Assembly (NCBI GenBank): GCA_934667425.1
Contig: CAKULV010000008.1
Location: 1 to 64,000, forward strand
Direction: 5' to 3'
Source: an uncultured Kiritimatiellota bacterium
GTDB taxonomy: Bacteria > Verrucomicrobiota > Kiritimatiellia > RFP12 > UBA1067
Length of the DNA: 64,000 nt
The notes beneath the pieces are model-generated. The model worked only from the letters and a program-made list of their open reading frames with translations, was not told the DNA's origin and did no database searches. Shown piece after piece: positions 1 to 8,593 of this stretch. The position numbers were made by a program, and so were the translations under genes. The stretch's first letter is position 1. Each line of letters begins with the position of its first letter.

Positions 1-242
1 TCGAGGATGTAGCGCGGCTGCCCATGCTCTCTGCACCAGTCGTTCGGATCGTTTCGGATCTGCGAATCCCTGTTGACCGTCACGGCGTAGCGTTCCATGA
101 TCCATTCGATGGGTGACTTGCCGTTCACCTGCCAATCGTAGGCGCGTAGCGGGGTGTTGAGGATCCGGATCTTGTCATTGTAGACGATGACGCTCCTGTC
201 CTCTTCGCCATTGGTCTTGCCGAATCGCATCTGCTGGACATT
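1..242 (-). pseudogene. Type ISP restriction/helicase protein, internal C-terminal-region fragment
   Basis: Reading the minus strand from about 239 to 1 gives an open frame of about 79 codons. It contains QQMRFGK, then VIVYND, then VNGKSPIEWIMERYAV, then NDPNDWCREHG, then PRYIL. From knowledge of the family, this order (MRF, YND, VNGKS-EW, NDPNDW, PRY) is typical of the C-terminal part of type ISP restriction-modification/helicase proteins, which combine nuclease, helicase and methyltransferase functions. The fragment runs off the left edge of the window. Its 5' side stops being recognisable at about 243-258, where an oppositely oriented integrase fragment begins. Most of the gene (nuclease and helicase motors) is therefore not here. 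I read it as a remnant; a chimeric join in the assembly is the alternative. Confidence 0.6.
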
Positions 243-758
243 GGGCGAGGCGGCCGCACGGGACTTCGCATCGGCGAGTTGTGCGCCCTGCAATGGAAGG
301 ACATTGATTTCGACAACAAGCTCCTCCGCGTCCGCCAGACAGTCCAGCGCATCTATCGAAAGCAGCTCAATGGCACGGGACGGTCCAAGGTCGTGATCGC
401 CGCACCCAAAAGCCGCACGTCGGCACGCGACATCCCACTTGCGCCGATTCTGCTTCCTGTGCTGGAGCGACTTCGGCAGGAAGATGCGGAAGCCTATTTC
501 ATCGGCGGTCGCATGAAGTGTTCGGAGGTTCGCACGTATCGGGAGTTCTACGACCGCTTTCTCGCGCGAAACAACCTGACGCACATTCGCTTCCACGCCT
601 TGCGCCACACATTTGCGACGCGCTGCATCGAGGCGGGCGGCGATTGCAAGACCGTGAGCGAGCTGCTCGGACATTCAACCGTCAACTTGACATTGAACCT
701 CTATGTCCATCCGCAAATGGCGCAAAAGCGCCAATGCATCGAGAGCCTAAGCTACTAA
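243..758 (+). pseudogene. Tyrosine recombinase/integrase, catalytic-domain remnant
   Basis: The frame encodes TGLRIGELCALQW (about 258-296), which carries the first catalytic Arg. HALRHTFATR follows near 595-624, then the GHS box (LLGHS, about 667-680) and the terminal nucleophile region LNLYVHP (about 694-714). This is the catalytic domain of phage-type tyrosine recombinases, which cut and rejoin DNA during integration or excision. The N-terminal arm-binding and core-binding domains (normally about 150-200 residues) are missing. Upstream of codon 258 the DNA instead encodes the antisense helicase fragment. TTG at 279 is the first start-like codon but lies inside the catalytic motif, so it is not a natural start. 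All visible catalytic residues survive, so truncation rather than point decay has inactivated it. Confidence 0.75.
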
Positions 759-769
759 ATGACAAAAGC

Positions 770-793
770 GGGACTGTGGCAACCGGCAGTCCC
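770..793 (+). terminator. Inverted repeat after the integrase remnant
   Basis: GGGACTG (770-776) pairs perfectly with CAGTCCC (787-793) around a 10-nt loop, 11 bp downstream of the integrase stop codon. The tract after it (CTTAGCC) is not a clean U run. Terminator is the likeliest reading; an integration-related site cannot be excluded. Confidence 0.3.
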
Positions 794-844
794 CTTAGCC
801 TCGGCTCCAGAAACGTAGGCCCGCCAACGCCTTTGGGACGATTG

Positions 845-853
845 TGGTATAAT
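845..853 (+). promoter_or_regulatory. Extended -10 promoter for the cysteine desulfurase gene
   Basis: TGG-TATAAT: a perfect -10 hexamer (848-853) preceded by an extended TGn. No convincing -35 is seen 16-18 bp upstream. The predicted RNA start is near 860, giving a leader of about 70 nt before ATG 930. Confidence 0.6.
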
Positions 854-929
854 ATCCGGCTCAGTTGCTGGACTGCGAAGGCTGGTTCCCGCAACCACAT
901 GAAAACATATGCTTGAAACCGAGCGCAAT

Positions 930-2111
930 ATGCAGACCGTTTATTTCGACAACAACGCAACCACCCGCACGGCAGACGAGGTGCGCGATGCCATGCTTCC
1001 CTTCTTCTGCGAACAGTACGGGAATCCGTCCTCGATGCACGCATTCGGCGGGGGCGTGGCCAGGCATCTTTCCGAGGCGCGCGAGCGCGTCGCCCAGTTC
1101 CTGAACTGCTCTCCGGAAGAGGTGCTGTTCACATCCTGCGCGACGGAATCGGACAATACCGCGATACGCGGCTCCGCCGACTGGTACGGCAGGGGCATGA
1201 AGGTGATAACGACGGCTGTAGAGCATCCGGCCGTGCTGCAGCCCGCAAGACGTCTCAAGGCCATGGGCTTCAGCGAGGTCGAGCTTCCCGTGGACGGCGT
1301 CGGGCAGATCGATCTCGATCAGCTTCGCGAAGAGCTCAAGGGCACGAAGAACGCCCTGGTCTCGACGATGTGGGCGAACAATGAGACGGGGACGATATTC
1401 CCCATCGAGAAGATCGCCGAGATCGCGAAGGAGCATGGAGCGGTCATGCACACCGACGCAGTGCAGGTCGCCGGAAAGCTGAGGATCGACACGAAACGGG
1501 TGCCGATCGACATGCTCTCCATCTCCGGGCACAAGTTCCATGCGCCAAAGGGCATCGGAATCCTGTATGTGCGCAAGGGCACGAAATTCAAGCCTTTCAT
1601 GCTTGGCGGGCACCAGGAGGGCGGCCGCCGAGCCGGCACCGAGAACGTGCCATACATCGTGGGGCTTGGGAAGGCTTGCGAACTCGCCGCCGCAAATGCG
1701 GAGGCGGAAGCGATGGAAATCGGCAGGATGCGCGACAGGCTTGAGGCCGGCATCCTCGCCTCCTGCCCGAACGTGCGCGTGAACGGCGACACGAAGCACC
1801 GGCTCCAGAACACGCTCAATGTCTCGTTCGAGTACATCGAGGGGGAGGCCATTGCATACCGCCTTTCGGACGCGGGGATCTGCATCTCCACCGGAAGCGC
1901 CTGCGCTTCCGGCTCATTGGATCCAAGCCACGTGATACGGGCGATGGGTGTTCCGTTCATAGCGGTTCACGGAAGCGTGCGGTTCTCGTTGTCGCGATAC
2001 AACACGATGGACGAAGTGGAGTATGTGCTTGACAGGCTTCCGCCCATAATAAGAAATCTCAGGGAAATCTCGCCTTTCGGGCCTGATTCGGACCCAACGA
2101 CGTACAAGTAG
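930..2111 (+). CDS. Cysteine desulfurase, NifS/IscS family
   Basis: This PLP-dependent enzyme removes sulfur from L-cysteine to give alanine and an enzyme persulfide, which feeds Fe-S cluster or thiolated-tRNA synthesis in the cytoplasm. The 393-aa product (normal family length) begins with the YFDNNATT motif. It has the PLP-contacting HTDAVQ at residues 174-179, the SGHKFHAPKG box with the Schiff-base Lys202, and the persulfide Cys325 in GSACASGS. I chose ATG 930 because homologues start right before the YLDNNATT motif. ATG 909 in the same frame would add seven non-conserved residues, and neither start has a strong ribosome binding site. An extended -10 promoter lies upstream. No iscU or iscA partner is adjacent; the next gene, 31 bp on, is a transport permease. 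Confidence 0.93.
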   Translation: MQTVYFDNNATTRTADEVRDAMLPFFCEQYGNPSSMHAFGGGVARHLSEARERVAQFLNCSPEEVLFTSCATESDNTAIRGSADWYGRGMKVITTAVEHPAVLQPARRLKAMGFSEVELPVDGVGQIDLDQLREELKGTKNALVSTMWANNETGTIFPIEKIAEIAKEHGAVMHTDAVQVAGKLRIDTKRVPIDMLSISGHKFHAPKGIGILYVRKGTKFKPFMLGGHQEGGRRAGTENVPYIVGLGKACELAAANAEAEAMEIGRMRDRLEAGILASCPNVRVNGDTKHRLQNTLNVSFEYIEGEAIAYRLSDAGICISTGSACASGSLDPSHVIRAMGVPFIAVHGSVRFSLSRYNTMDEVEYVLDRLPPIIRNLREISPFGPDSDPTTYK

Positions 2112-2142
2112 CCCTTGGAGTCCAAGGGCAGGCATATCTCGC

Positions 2143-3006
2143 ATGAACTGCGGCAGAAAGGAAACAAGGCGATTGGGCGTGGGCGTGAAGATGTGCCTGG
2201 TCGCCATCGCGCTGTATTTTGCGGCGGCCGTGTTCGGCGAGGTGCAGTACCGGGTGGCGAGATGCCGCGACGTCACTCCGGCGTACAATGTGGTCCACGA
2301 GGATGCCCGGTACCAGCCCCCATCGTGGTCGCACCCGATGGGGACGGACAATCTCGGCAGGGACGTCGCGCTGCGTCTGGTGCAGGGCGCCAGGATCGCC
2401 TTCCATGTAGGGGTCATGACGTCGCTTATCGCGATACCCCTCGGCGTGTTCCTTGGCCTGCTTGGCGGGTATTTTGGCGGCAAGACAGACTCCCTCGTGG
2501 TGTGGCTCTGCGCGACCGTCGCCTCCATGCCGGGCCTGCTCTTCATCCTTGCCATTTCAATGGTTGTCGGGCAGGGGCTTGCCGGCATATACCTTGGCAT
2601 CGGGCTTACGACATGGGTGGGGGTGTGCAGGACGATAAGGGCAGAGGTGATGAAGCACAAGGCGAAGGCGTATGTGCAGGCCGCCCGCGTCCTGGGCTAT
2701 TCCCATGCGAGGATAATGTTCAGGCACATCCTTCCGAATGTGGCGCACATAATCCTCATACAGTTCTCTATACGTTTCCCCGGGGCCGTCGCCACGGAGG
2801 TGTTCATATCGTTCCTCGGCATCGGCGTGCAGGGAGAGCCGAGCTGGGGCATAATGATAAACAACGCCAGGCTTAGGCTGTGGCAGGGCGTGTGGTGGGA
2901 GATGACGTTCGTGACGCTCGCCATCTTCACGCTCGTGCTAGTGTTCAACCACCTTGCGGACTATCTTCGCGACAAGCTTGATCCTGCCCTGCGAAGTGTG
3001 CGCTGA
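2143..3006 (+). CDS. Peptide-type ABC transporter permease (DppC/OppC family)
   Basis: This is an inner-membrane permease subunit of a binding-protein-dependent importer. In the Dpp/Opp family it pairs with a DppB-type permease, two ATPases and a substrate-binding protein to bring in oligopeptides or similar solutes. The 287-aa product has an N-terminal membrane segment (about residues 14-33), a periplasmic loop with the family motif HPMGTDNLGRD (about 64-74), then the permease core with about five membrane segments. The ATPase-coupling EAA-type loop (QAARVLGYSHARIMFRHILPN) sits near residues 180-200. It follows the desulfurase gene by 31 bp and may be cotranscribed. No dppB, ATPase or binding protein lies next to it, so it is an orphan subunit here. 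Confidence 0.88.
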   Translation: MNCGRKETRRLGVGVKMCLVAIALYFAAAVFGEVQYRVARCRDVTPAYNVVHEDARYQPPSWSHPMGTDNLGRDVALRLVQGARIAFHVGVMTSLIAIPLGVFLGLLGGYFGGKTDSLVVWLCATVASMPGLLFILAISMVVGQGLAGIYLGIGLTTWVGVCRTIRAEVMKHKAKAYVQAARVLGYSHARIMFRHILPNVAHIILIQFSIRFPGAVATEVFISFLGIGVQGEPSWGIMINNARLRLWQGVWWEMTFVTLAIFTLVLVFNHLADYLRDKLDPALRSVR

Positions 3007-3201
3007 AAGATTTAAGATTGCATTCAGGCAGATGGCGGCGATGCCGTCCGGCGCACCGCTGCGGACGAATCCCGCAAGATGGCGCAATGAGGGGCCCGGC
3101 ATCATCTCCCGCAAGAAGATGTACTTTGATCCGATGGAGATTGTGCGGAGGTCAATGCGGTGACAGATCGAGAACAGACGTACGCCTTCCCTGCGCACAT
3201 A

Positions 3202-3210
3202 TGGTATAAT
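3202..3210 (+). promoter_or_regulatory. Extended -10 promoter for the GH105-DUF4861 gene
   Basis: TGG-TATAAT with the hexamer at 3205-3210 and no clear -35. The predicted RNA start is near 3217, giving a leader of about 50 nt. I see nothing else between the permease stop (3006) and this site. Confidence 0.6.
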
Positions 3211-3266
3211 AGCGGGCGTTGATTTTGTTTGTCGAACCAAGCCACTAAATGAAGGGAGAAAAGCGA

Positions 3267-5657
3267 ATGTCGTTTGTCAGGCTATCCTGCATCATTGCAT
3301 GCGCCGTAGCCGTCGGCGCATGTGTGTCGTCGAGAGAAGATGGCGCCGATTGCGTCGACGAGGTTGCGGTCGATGTGCGGGAGGCCGGCGTGCCGGAATC
3401 TCCAGATGTCTGGCTTGGGAATCTGCCTGCGGAGGCGAATCCCGCGTCCATAGCCAGGGCCGCCGCAGAGCAGCTCCTGTCGACGAGCCAGGAATGCTAC
3501 AGGCCGAGAGGCTATGAGGGAGGGGCGTACAAGGGACGCTTGCACTATTCCTATGTCGGCACGTGGGTCGGTGCTCTCGATGCCGCGCAGGCGATGGGAG
3601 ACACCAACCTTGCGGAACGCCTCATAAGGCATTTCGAGCCGGTGCTGTCGGGTCCGATGCAGCATCTGCAGAACAATAAGAACCACGTGGACTTCACCGT
3701 GTTCGGGGCGTTGCCTCTTGCCATCTACAACATAAGCAAGGATAAGAGATGCCTTGACCTCGGGCTGTCCTATGCCGACATACAGTGGACGCCGCCGTCG
3801 GAGGATACCCTTGCGGCGCACCATGCCTATCCGCTCGAGGCGCAGCGGTCGTTCTGGGACAGGGGCTACACGCCGCAGACCCGCCTGTGGATCGACGACA
3901 TGTACATGATAACCATCCTCCAGCTGGAGGCGTACCGCGCGACTGGCGACAGGAAATACATAGACCGCGCCGCAAAGGAAATGTGCTTCTACCTTGACGA
4001 GCTGCAGATAAAGGATGGCGAGTTCGCCGGATTGTTCTACCATGCCCCCGACGTGCCGTTCTTCTGGGGGCGCGGCGACGGCTGGATGGCGGCGGGCATG
4101 GCCCTCTTGCTGAAGGGATTGCCGATAGACAGCGAGTACCGCCCCCGAATCATCGAGGGCTATCGGCTTATGATGTCTGCACTCCTGAAGTTCCAGCGCG
4201 AGGACGGCATGTGGAGCCAGCTTATAAATGAGCCGGCGACGGCGTGGCCGGAGTCTTCCGGCACGGCGATGTTCACGTTCGCGATGGTGACGGGGCTCAC
4301 GCACGGGTGGCTGTGTCCGAAGTCTTACGGTCCGGCCGCGCGAAGGGCCTGGATATCGCTTTGCACCTACGTTGACGAATACGGCAACATACGCGAGGTG
4401 TGCACGGGGACCGGCAAGCGCAACGACCGCCAGTACTACCTCGACCGGCCTCGCACCAAGGGCGACCTGCACGGACAGGCCCCGCTCCTCTGGACTGCGG
4501 CGGCGATCCTTGAGGGAATCCGGGACGCTCCCGCAAAGTGGCGCCCCGGCTGGGGGTCTACAGTCACGGTGGTGAATCCGGTCGGGATCGCCCGCACGGA
4601 GACGGTGTCGGTGGCCTGGAGCGACCTCGGCGTAAAGTCGTCCTCGGAGAAACTGCGTGTGTTTGACGTTGAGGCCGGGCGGGCCGTCCCGCACCAGAAC
4701 GACGCCGACGGCAGGCATCTCATATTCTCCGTCGATCTCCAGCGCTTCGAGCGGCGCGAGTACGTGGTGTTCTCCGACGGGTCGAACCTTGTCGCGCCCG
4801 CAGACCTGTCGACCGTGTGCTGGAGCGGCTATCTGCCGGAGCGGATGGACGACTACGCATGGGAAAACGACCGTTTCGGCGTGCGTGCCTATGGACAGGC
4901 GATCATGCTTCCTCCTCCGAAGGGGCAGAATCTCGTGTCGAGCGGGCTCGACGTCTTCAACAAGTGCGTTTCCACGCCTGTGCTCGAGAAGTGGCTGCGC
5001 TACCGGCCGAAAGGCGGCCCGTCCTACCACCGCAACCGTGGCGAGGGGATGGACAGCTACCTCGTCGGGGCCGGGCGCGGCTGTGGCGGGATCGGTGCGC
5101 TTGGGGCGGACGGCAAGTGGCGGTATAGCGTCAACTGGGCGGAATCGAAGACGCTCCAGATCGGACCTGTCCGCTGCGAGTTCGAGCTTGTGTACGAAGG
5201 CTGGGGCGGCTTCGGGAAGGAACGCAGGCACGTCACGCTTGATCGCGGACAGTCCCTCGCCAGGATGGTGGCCTCGTTCGAGAGCGTTCCTGAAGGCGTC
5301 CTTGTCGGTCCGGGGCTTGACATCTCCGCGAAGCGGAAGCACGACGGAGACATGAAGGTCTCGGCGCAGGACGGATGGGTGTCGAACTTCGAGCCGCAGG
5401 ACGGATGGGACGGTTCGATCATGACGGCTGTCGCGCTTGATCCGTCCGACTGCCCGGCAAGCGTTTCCATGGACGGGGAAGATTGCCTGATGCTGCTGTC
5501 CAGGCCGGATGCGGCGAAGAAGTCCATATCGTATTACGCAGGGGCCAACTGGACGGGTCAGAAAAGGTATTTGGATGCCGACAGCTGGCACAGGTACGTG
5601 AAGGACTTTGCGTTTGGATTGCGCAACCCGATCAAGATATCAGTGAGGAAGAAATGA
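3267..5657 (+). CDS. Lipoprotein glycoside hydrolase GH105 (unsaturated rhamnogalacturonyl hydrolase-like) with C-terminal DUF4861 domain
   Basis: 796 aa. The lipoprotein signal ends in AVGAC (Cys19), placing the enzyme on a membrane surface. Residues about 50-420 form the alpha/alpha-barrel of GH105/GH88 hydrolases, with conserved pieces HYSYVGTW, WIDDMYM, WGRGDGW and WPESSGTAMF. Family members remove the unsaturated uronic acid that pectin or rhamnogalacturonan lyases leave on oligosaccharides. The second half (about 480-796), with GAGRGCGGIGA and VNWAESKTLQIGP, matches the DUF4861 family, often linked to the same enzymes. I chose ATG 3267 over in-frame ATG 3249 because AAGGGAGAAAAG lies just upstream of 3267 and gives a clean signal peptide. 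Its stop overlaps the folD start (ATGA). The rhamnosidase at 30.4 kb could act on the same polymers, but is not linked. Confidence 0.85.
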   Translation: MSFVRLSCIIACAVAVGACVSSREDGADCVDEVAVDVREAGVPESPDVWLGNLPAEANPASIARAAAEQLLSTSQECYRPRGYEGGAYKGRLHYSYVGTWVGALDAAQAMGDTNLAERLIRHFEPVLSGPMQHLQNNKNHVDFTVFGALPLAIYNISKDKRCLDLGLSYADIQWTPPSEDTLAAHHAYPLEAQRSFWDRGYTPQTRLWIDDMYMITILQLEAYRATGDRKYIDRAAKEMCFYLDELQIKDGEFAGLFYHAPDVPFFWGRGDGWMAAGMALLLKGLPIDSEYRPRIIEGYRLMMSALLKFQREDGMWSQLINEPATAWPESSGTAMFTFAMVTGLTHGWLCPKSYGPAARRAWISLCTYVDEYGNIREVCTGTGKRNDRQYYLDRPRTKGDLHGQAPLLWTAAAILEGIRDAPAKWRPGWGSTVTVVNPVGIARTETVSVAWSDLGVKSSSEKLRVFDVEAGRAVPHQNDADGRHLIFSVDLQRFERREYVVFSDGSNLVAPADLSTVCWSGYLPERMDDYAWENDRFGVRAYGQAIMLPPPKGQNLVSSGLDVFNKCVSTPVLEKWLRYRPKGGPSYHRNRGEGMDSYLVGAGRGCGGIGALGADGKWRYSVNWAESKTLQIGPVRCEFELVYEGWGGFGKERRHVTLDRGQSLARMVASFESVPEGVLVGPGLDISAKRKHDGDMKVSAQDGWVSNFEPQDGWDGSIMTAVALDPSDCPASVSMDGEDCLMLLSRPDAAKKSISYYAGANWTGQKRYLDADSWHRYVKDFAFGLRNPIKISVRKK

Positions 5658-6544
5658 GAGCGAAGATCATAGACGGCAGAAAGCTGGCGGAGGAAACGCG
5701 CGCCGAGATCGCGCGAGGGGTGGCGGCGCTCAAGGCCGAGAGCGGAGTCACGCCCGGCCTGGCGGTGATACTCGTGGGGAGCAACCCTGCGAGCGTGTCG
5801 TACGTGACCGCGAAGGAGAAGGCGTGCCGCGAGGCCGGCATGCTCTCGCGCGAGATACGTCTGCCGGAATCGATTTCGGAGGATGAGCTCATAGCCGAGA
5901 TCGGCAAGCTGAACACGGATCCCGCGATACACGGGATACTCGTCCAGCTGCCGTTGCCGAAGGGTTTCAGCGAGAAGAGGGTGATATACTCCATCTCGCC
6001 GGACAAGGATGTGGATGGCTTCACCCCCGTCAACGTCGGGAAGATGCTGATAGGGGATGACTGCTTCCTGCCCTGCACGCCGCACGGCATCTTGAAGCTC
6101 ATAGAGGTCTCGGGAATGGATCTCGCGGGGAAGAGCGCGGTCGTCATTGGCAGATCCAACATAGTGGGCAAGCCGGTGGCCGCGCTTCTTTCGCGCAAAA
6201 GCGTAAACGCCACGGTCACGCTGTGCCATACGGGGACCAGGGACATCGCCGCGTTCACCCGCACTGCGGACGTGGTGGTCGTGGCGGCAGGTCGCCCGAA
6301 CACGCTCACGGGCGACATGCTTAAGGACGGGGCCGTGGTGATCGACGTCGGCGTGAACCGTATCGCCGACGCCACTAGGCCAAAGGGGTACCGGCTTTGC
6401 GGCGACGCCGATTTCGAATCCTGCGCGGAAGTGGCCTCGGCCATCACCCCCGTTCCGGGTGGCGTCGGGCCGATGACGATAACCATGCTCCTGTGGAACA
6501 CGCTGGAAAGCGCCAGGAAGCGGCAGGTGACGGCGACAGAATGA
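5654..6544 (+). CDS. folD: Bifunctional methylenetetrahydrofolate dehydrogenase/cyclohydrolase FolD
   Basis: This cytoplasmic enzyme interconverts 5,10-methylene-, methenyl- and 10-formyl-tetrahydrofolate with NADP, supplying one-carbon units for purines and for formyl-Met-tRNA. The 296-aa product has the substrate-binding YVTAKEKAC region (catalytic Lys near residue 56), the HGILVQLPLP motif, PDKDVDGF, the nucleotide-binding GRSNIVGKP and the C-terminal TPVPGGVGPMT signature. The start at 5654 is set by an ATGA overlap with the preceding stop and by GTGAGGAAG upstream. Coupling to a periplasmic-type glycosidase gene is odd. Coupling to the downstream run (unknown protein, UPF0210, siroheme reductase) looks more meaningful. 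purB and fmt, which use related one-carbon products, are elsewhere in the window. Confidence 0.95.
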   Translation: MRAKIIDGRKLAEETRAEIARGVAALKAESGVTPGLAVILVGSNPASVSYVTAKEKACREAGMLSREIRLPESISEDELIAEIGKLNTDPAIHGILVQLPLPKGFSEKRVIYSISPDKDVDGFTPVNVGKMLIGDDCFLPCTPHGILKLIEVSGMDLAGKSAVVIGRSNIVGKPVAALLSRKSVNATVTLCHTGTRDIAAFTRTADVVVVAAGRPNTLTGDMLKDGAVVIDVGVNRIADATRPKGYRLCGDADFESCAEVASAITPVPGGVGPMTITMLLWNTLESARKRQVTATE

Positions 6545-6592
6545 AGAACCGCCGCCGTGGAATCCATGGCGGATAGCAGACGGAGGAGACAG

Positions 6593-8593
6593 ATGAAGAT
6601 ACTTGGAGACCCGATATTCGCAAAGGATGACGGAGGCCTGCTCAAGTCGCGCGTCGGCACGATATTCCTCGAGGGATATCCGGGGCTTGTCACACAGAAC
6701 GGCATCCACGCCATGCAGAGGCAGGCCTGGATAGACGAGGTGAACCGCGAACGGGAGGGCGAGGGCCTTTTGCCGCTCACCGAGGCGGAGACGGCGGCGC
6801 TGGTGGCGCATTCCGTCGATCTGCTGTTCCTCGACGACGTGGTGCTCATCCGCCCGGACCCGGAACGCATGGATCTCGCGCTGTGGGCCGATGAGGAGCT
6901 GCAGAAGATCGTGTCCAAGCGGAAGATCCGCTTCCTCAACACCCATGCCCGCCGCGTACGCGACGCGCTTCGCTCACGCGGGGAGAACTGGCGCATTGCG
7001 CGGGACGTGCGCACTCGCGAAGAGACCGACAAGCAGATAGAGCGTGGCCGCACGGCGATCAGGCTTGCCGCCATATACCACTACAACGGCAACACCGGTA
7101 CGCGTTACATGACGGTCGGGGCGTATTCGGAGGTGTGCGCGATGCCAGACCCGCAGTTCAGGGCGCAGATGGAGGAGATCGTCGGCGGGCTCAGCTCCCG
7201 CAACAGGCTCGGCTCCCCTGACATCGACATCTTCCCGCCGTCGATCGGGCCGGACATCCGCAACCATCTCCGGGACCTCAGGCCTTCGGAGCTGAGCGAC
7301 GAGCAGCTGCGCATCGCCGCCGGAAAGGTCGAGATGGAGTGGCGCATGGCGCTTCCCCCGGAGCTTCGCGACGAAAACCCGAACTCGAACCTCGTGTGGC
7401 GGGCCGAGATGGGCGAGGTGCTTTCGCGGAAGGCCAACGAGACGGAGGTGAGCGACAAGGAGCTCATACAGGGGATAAGCCCTGAGTTCTACCGCCAGAT
7501 AGAGTGGCTTCCGGGCGGAAGGGTCGCCAGGGGGCAGCTCATATTCGACCCTCTCTACGACGAGTACCAGCGCACGAGGGACCCGGATCTCGCCGACATC
7601 TGCGACCTACGCGTACGGTCGATAATATTCAACCTATTGCGCCTGTTCGGCAGCATAGACTATGTGAACGTAGGCCGCATATCGCACTCGCTCGCCCGCA
7701 AGCCCGTAGAGGGGATGCGGCGCGGCAACGTGTACATAGTGCAGTACAAGGAGGTTGGCGAGCCGATTTCCAGGATATTCATAATAAGGTTCCAGAAATG
7801 GGGCATAGCCGAGCATCTTGACGAGGGGAAGGATCTCCTCACCTCGATACTCGAGGCCAACGACTATTCCGACTACATCATGGACAGGCGGCTGGCGTGC
7901 CGCCAGCTCGGAATGAGCCTCCCGCGCCACGTCGGATTCGGACAGTTCACGGAAAAGTACACCGGCAAGAACCAGTATTTCGGGACTACGGTGCGCGCGT
8001 ACTACTATGTGCGCCAGTATGTGCAGGGCGTCGCTTCCGACAAGATACCGGTGGAACGCTTCCACAATCCTGCCTTCGCGCAGAAGTTCGCCGAGCTCAT
8101 GGGCGAGGCCGCGGCGCTCGATCTTGTCGTGGGGCGCAGGGCAACGGAAACCAACGAGCCGCTCTTTGACAAGAACTACGAGGTGGTGCAGATCAGCCCC
8201 AAGGACCTGCCCATCCGGCTTGTCGTGACGGACCATGCCGGAAGCTTCGTCGACTACAAGACGGCCCTTGAGGATTGCGTCGGGCCGTACGCGGGCGTCG
8301 TTCTCCGCCGCGAAAAGTACGTGACGGACTTCCCGGAATTCGTCAGGGCTTATGTCGCGGCGTTCGAGCGCAGGCTCTCCGAAGTCCAGCAGATGTACCG
8401 CGACAGGCGCACCGCATTCGACGACCTCTTCGCCGGCCGCCCATACGACCAGGCAGGATCGGGAGCCTACCGCTGGGCGTGCGTCCTGAAGCGCCTGGAC
8501 GAATGCGACCCGCATCTGGTGGCCGCGAAGCTCAAGATGGCGATATTTTCCACGGCGGAAACCCAATTGCCGCCACAAGGGGTTATAGCATGA
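6593..8593 (+). CDS. Conserved-looking 666-aa cytoplasmic protein of unknown function
   Basis: I do not recognise this family. The product is 666 aa, rich in Arg, Asp and Glu, without signal peptide or membrane segments. The start at 6593 has GGAGGAGACAG just upstream; in-frame ATG 6557 lacks a binding site. The C-terminal half has a pattern loosely like a kinase-type ATP-binding fold: a hinge-like YYYVRQYVQG (about residues 466-475), DLVVGRRATETNEPLFDKN, then LVVTDHAGSF, where a metal-binding Asp would sit. That is only a visual resemblance. It lies 48 bp after folD, and its stop overlaps the start of the UPF0210 gene (ATGA), so it is translated with those genes. A structure prediction would be the most informative test. 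Confidence 0.8.
   Translation: MKILGDPIFAKDDGGLLKSRVGTIFLEGYPGLVTQNGIHAMQRQAWIDEVNREREGEGLLPLTEAETAALVAHSVDLLFLDDVVLIRPDPERMDLALWADEELQKIVSKRKIRFLNTHARRVRDALRSRGENWRIARDVRTREETDKQIERGRTAIRLAAIYHYNGNTGTRYMTVGAYSEVCAMPDPQFRAQMEEIVGGLSSRNRLGSPDIDIFPPSIGPDIRNHLRDLRPSELSDEQLRIAAGKVEMEWRMALPPELRDENPNSNLVWRAEMGEVLSRKANETEVSDKELIQGISPEFYRQIEWLPGGRVARGQLIFDPLYDEYQRTRDPDLADICDLRVRSIIFNLLRLFGSIDYVNVGRISHSLARKPVEGMRRGNVYIVQYKEVGEPISRIFIIRFQKWGIAEHLDEGKDLLTSILEANDYSDYIMDRRLACRQLGMSLPRHVGFGQFTEKYTGKNQYFGTTVRAYYYVRQYVQGVASDKIPVERFHNPAFAQKFAELMGEAAALDLVVGRRATETNEPLFDKNYEVVQISPKDLPIRLVVTDHAGSFVDYKTALEDCVGPYAGVVLRREKYVTDFPEFVRAYVAAFERRLSEVQQMYRDRRTAFDDLFAGRPYDQAGSGAYRWACVLKRLDECDPHLVAAKLKMAIFSTAETQLPPQGVIA

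Noticed and set aside
250..257. GCGGCCGC (NotI site) near the helicase/integrase junction, suggesting a cloning adapter
   Set aside because: The same octamer occurs elsewhere in the window (for example near 1621) and is expected by chance in such GC-rich DNA.
3282..5591. 769-codon minus-strand open frame opposite the GH105 gene
   Set aside because: Arises from codon bias of the real gene on the other strand. Its product is rich in Arg, His and Pro with no recognisable motif. The same applies to the 666-codon frame 24289-26289 (minus) and the 641-codon frame 45396-47321 (minus).
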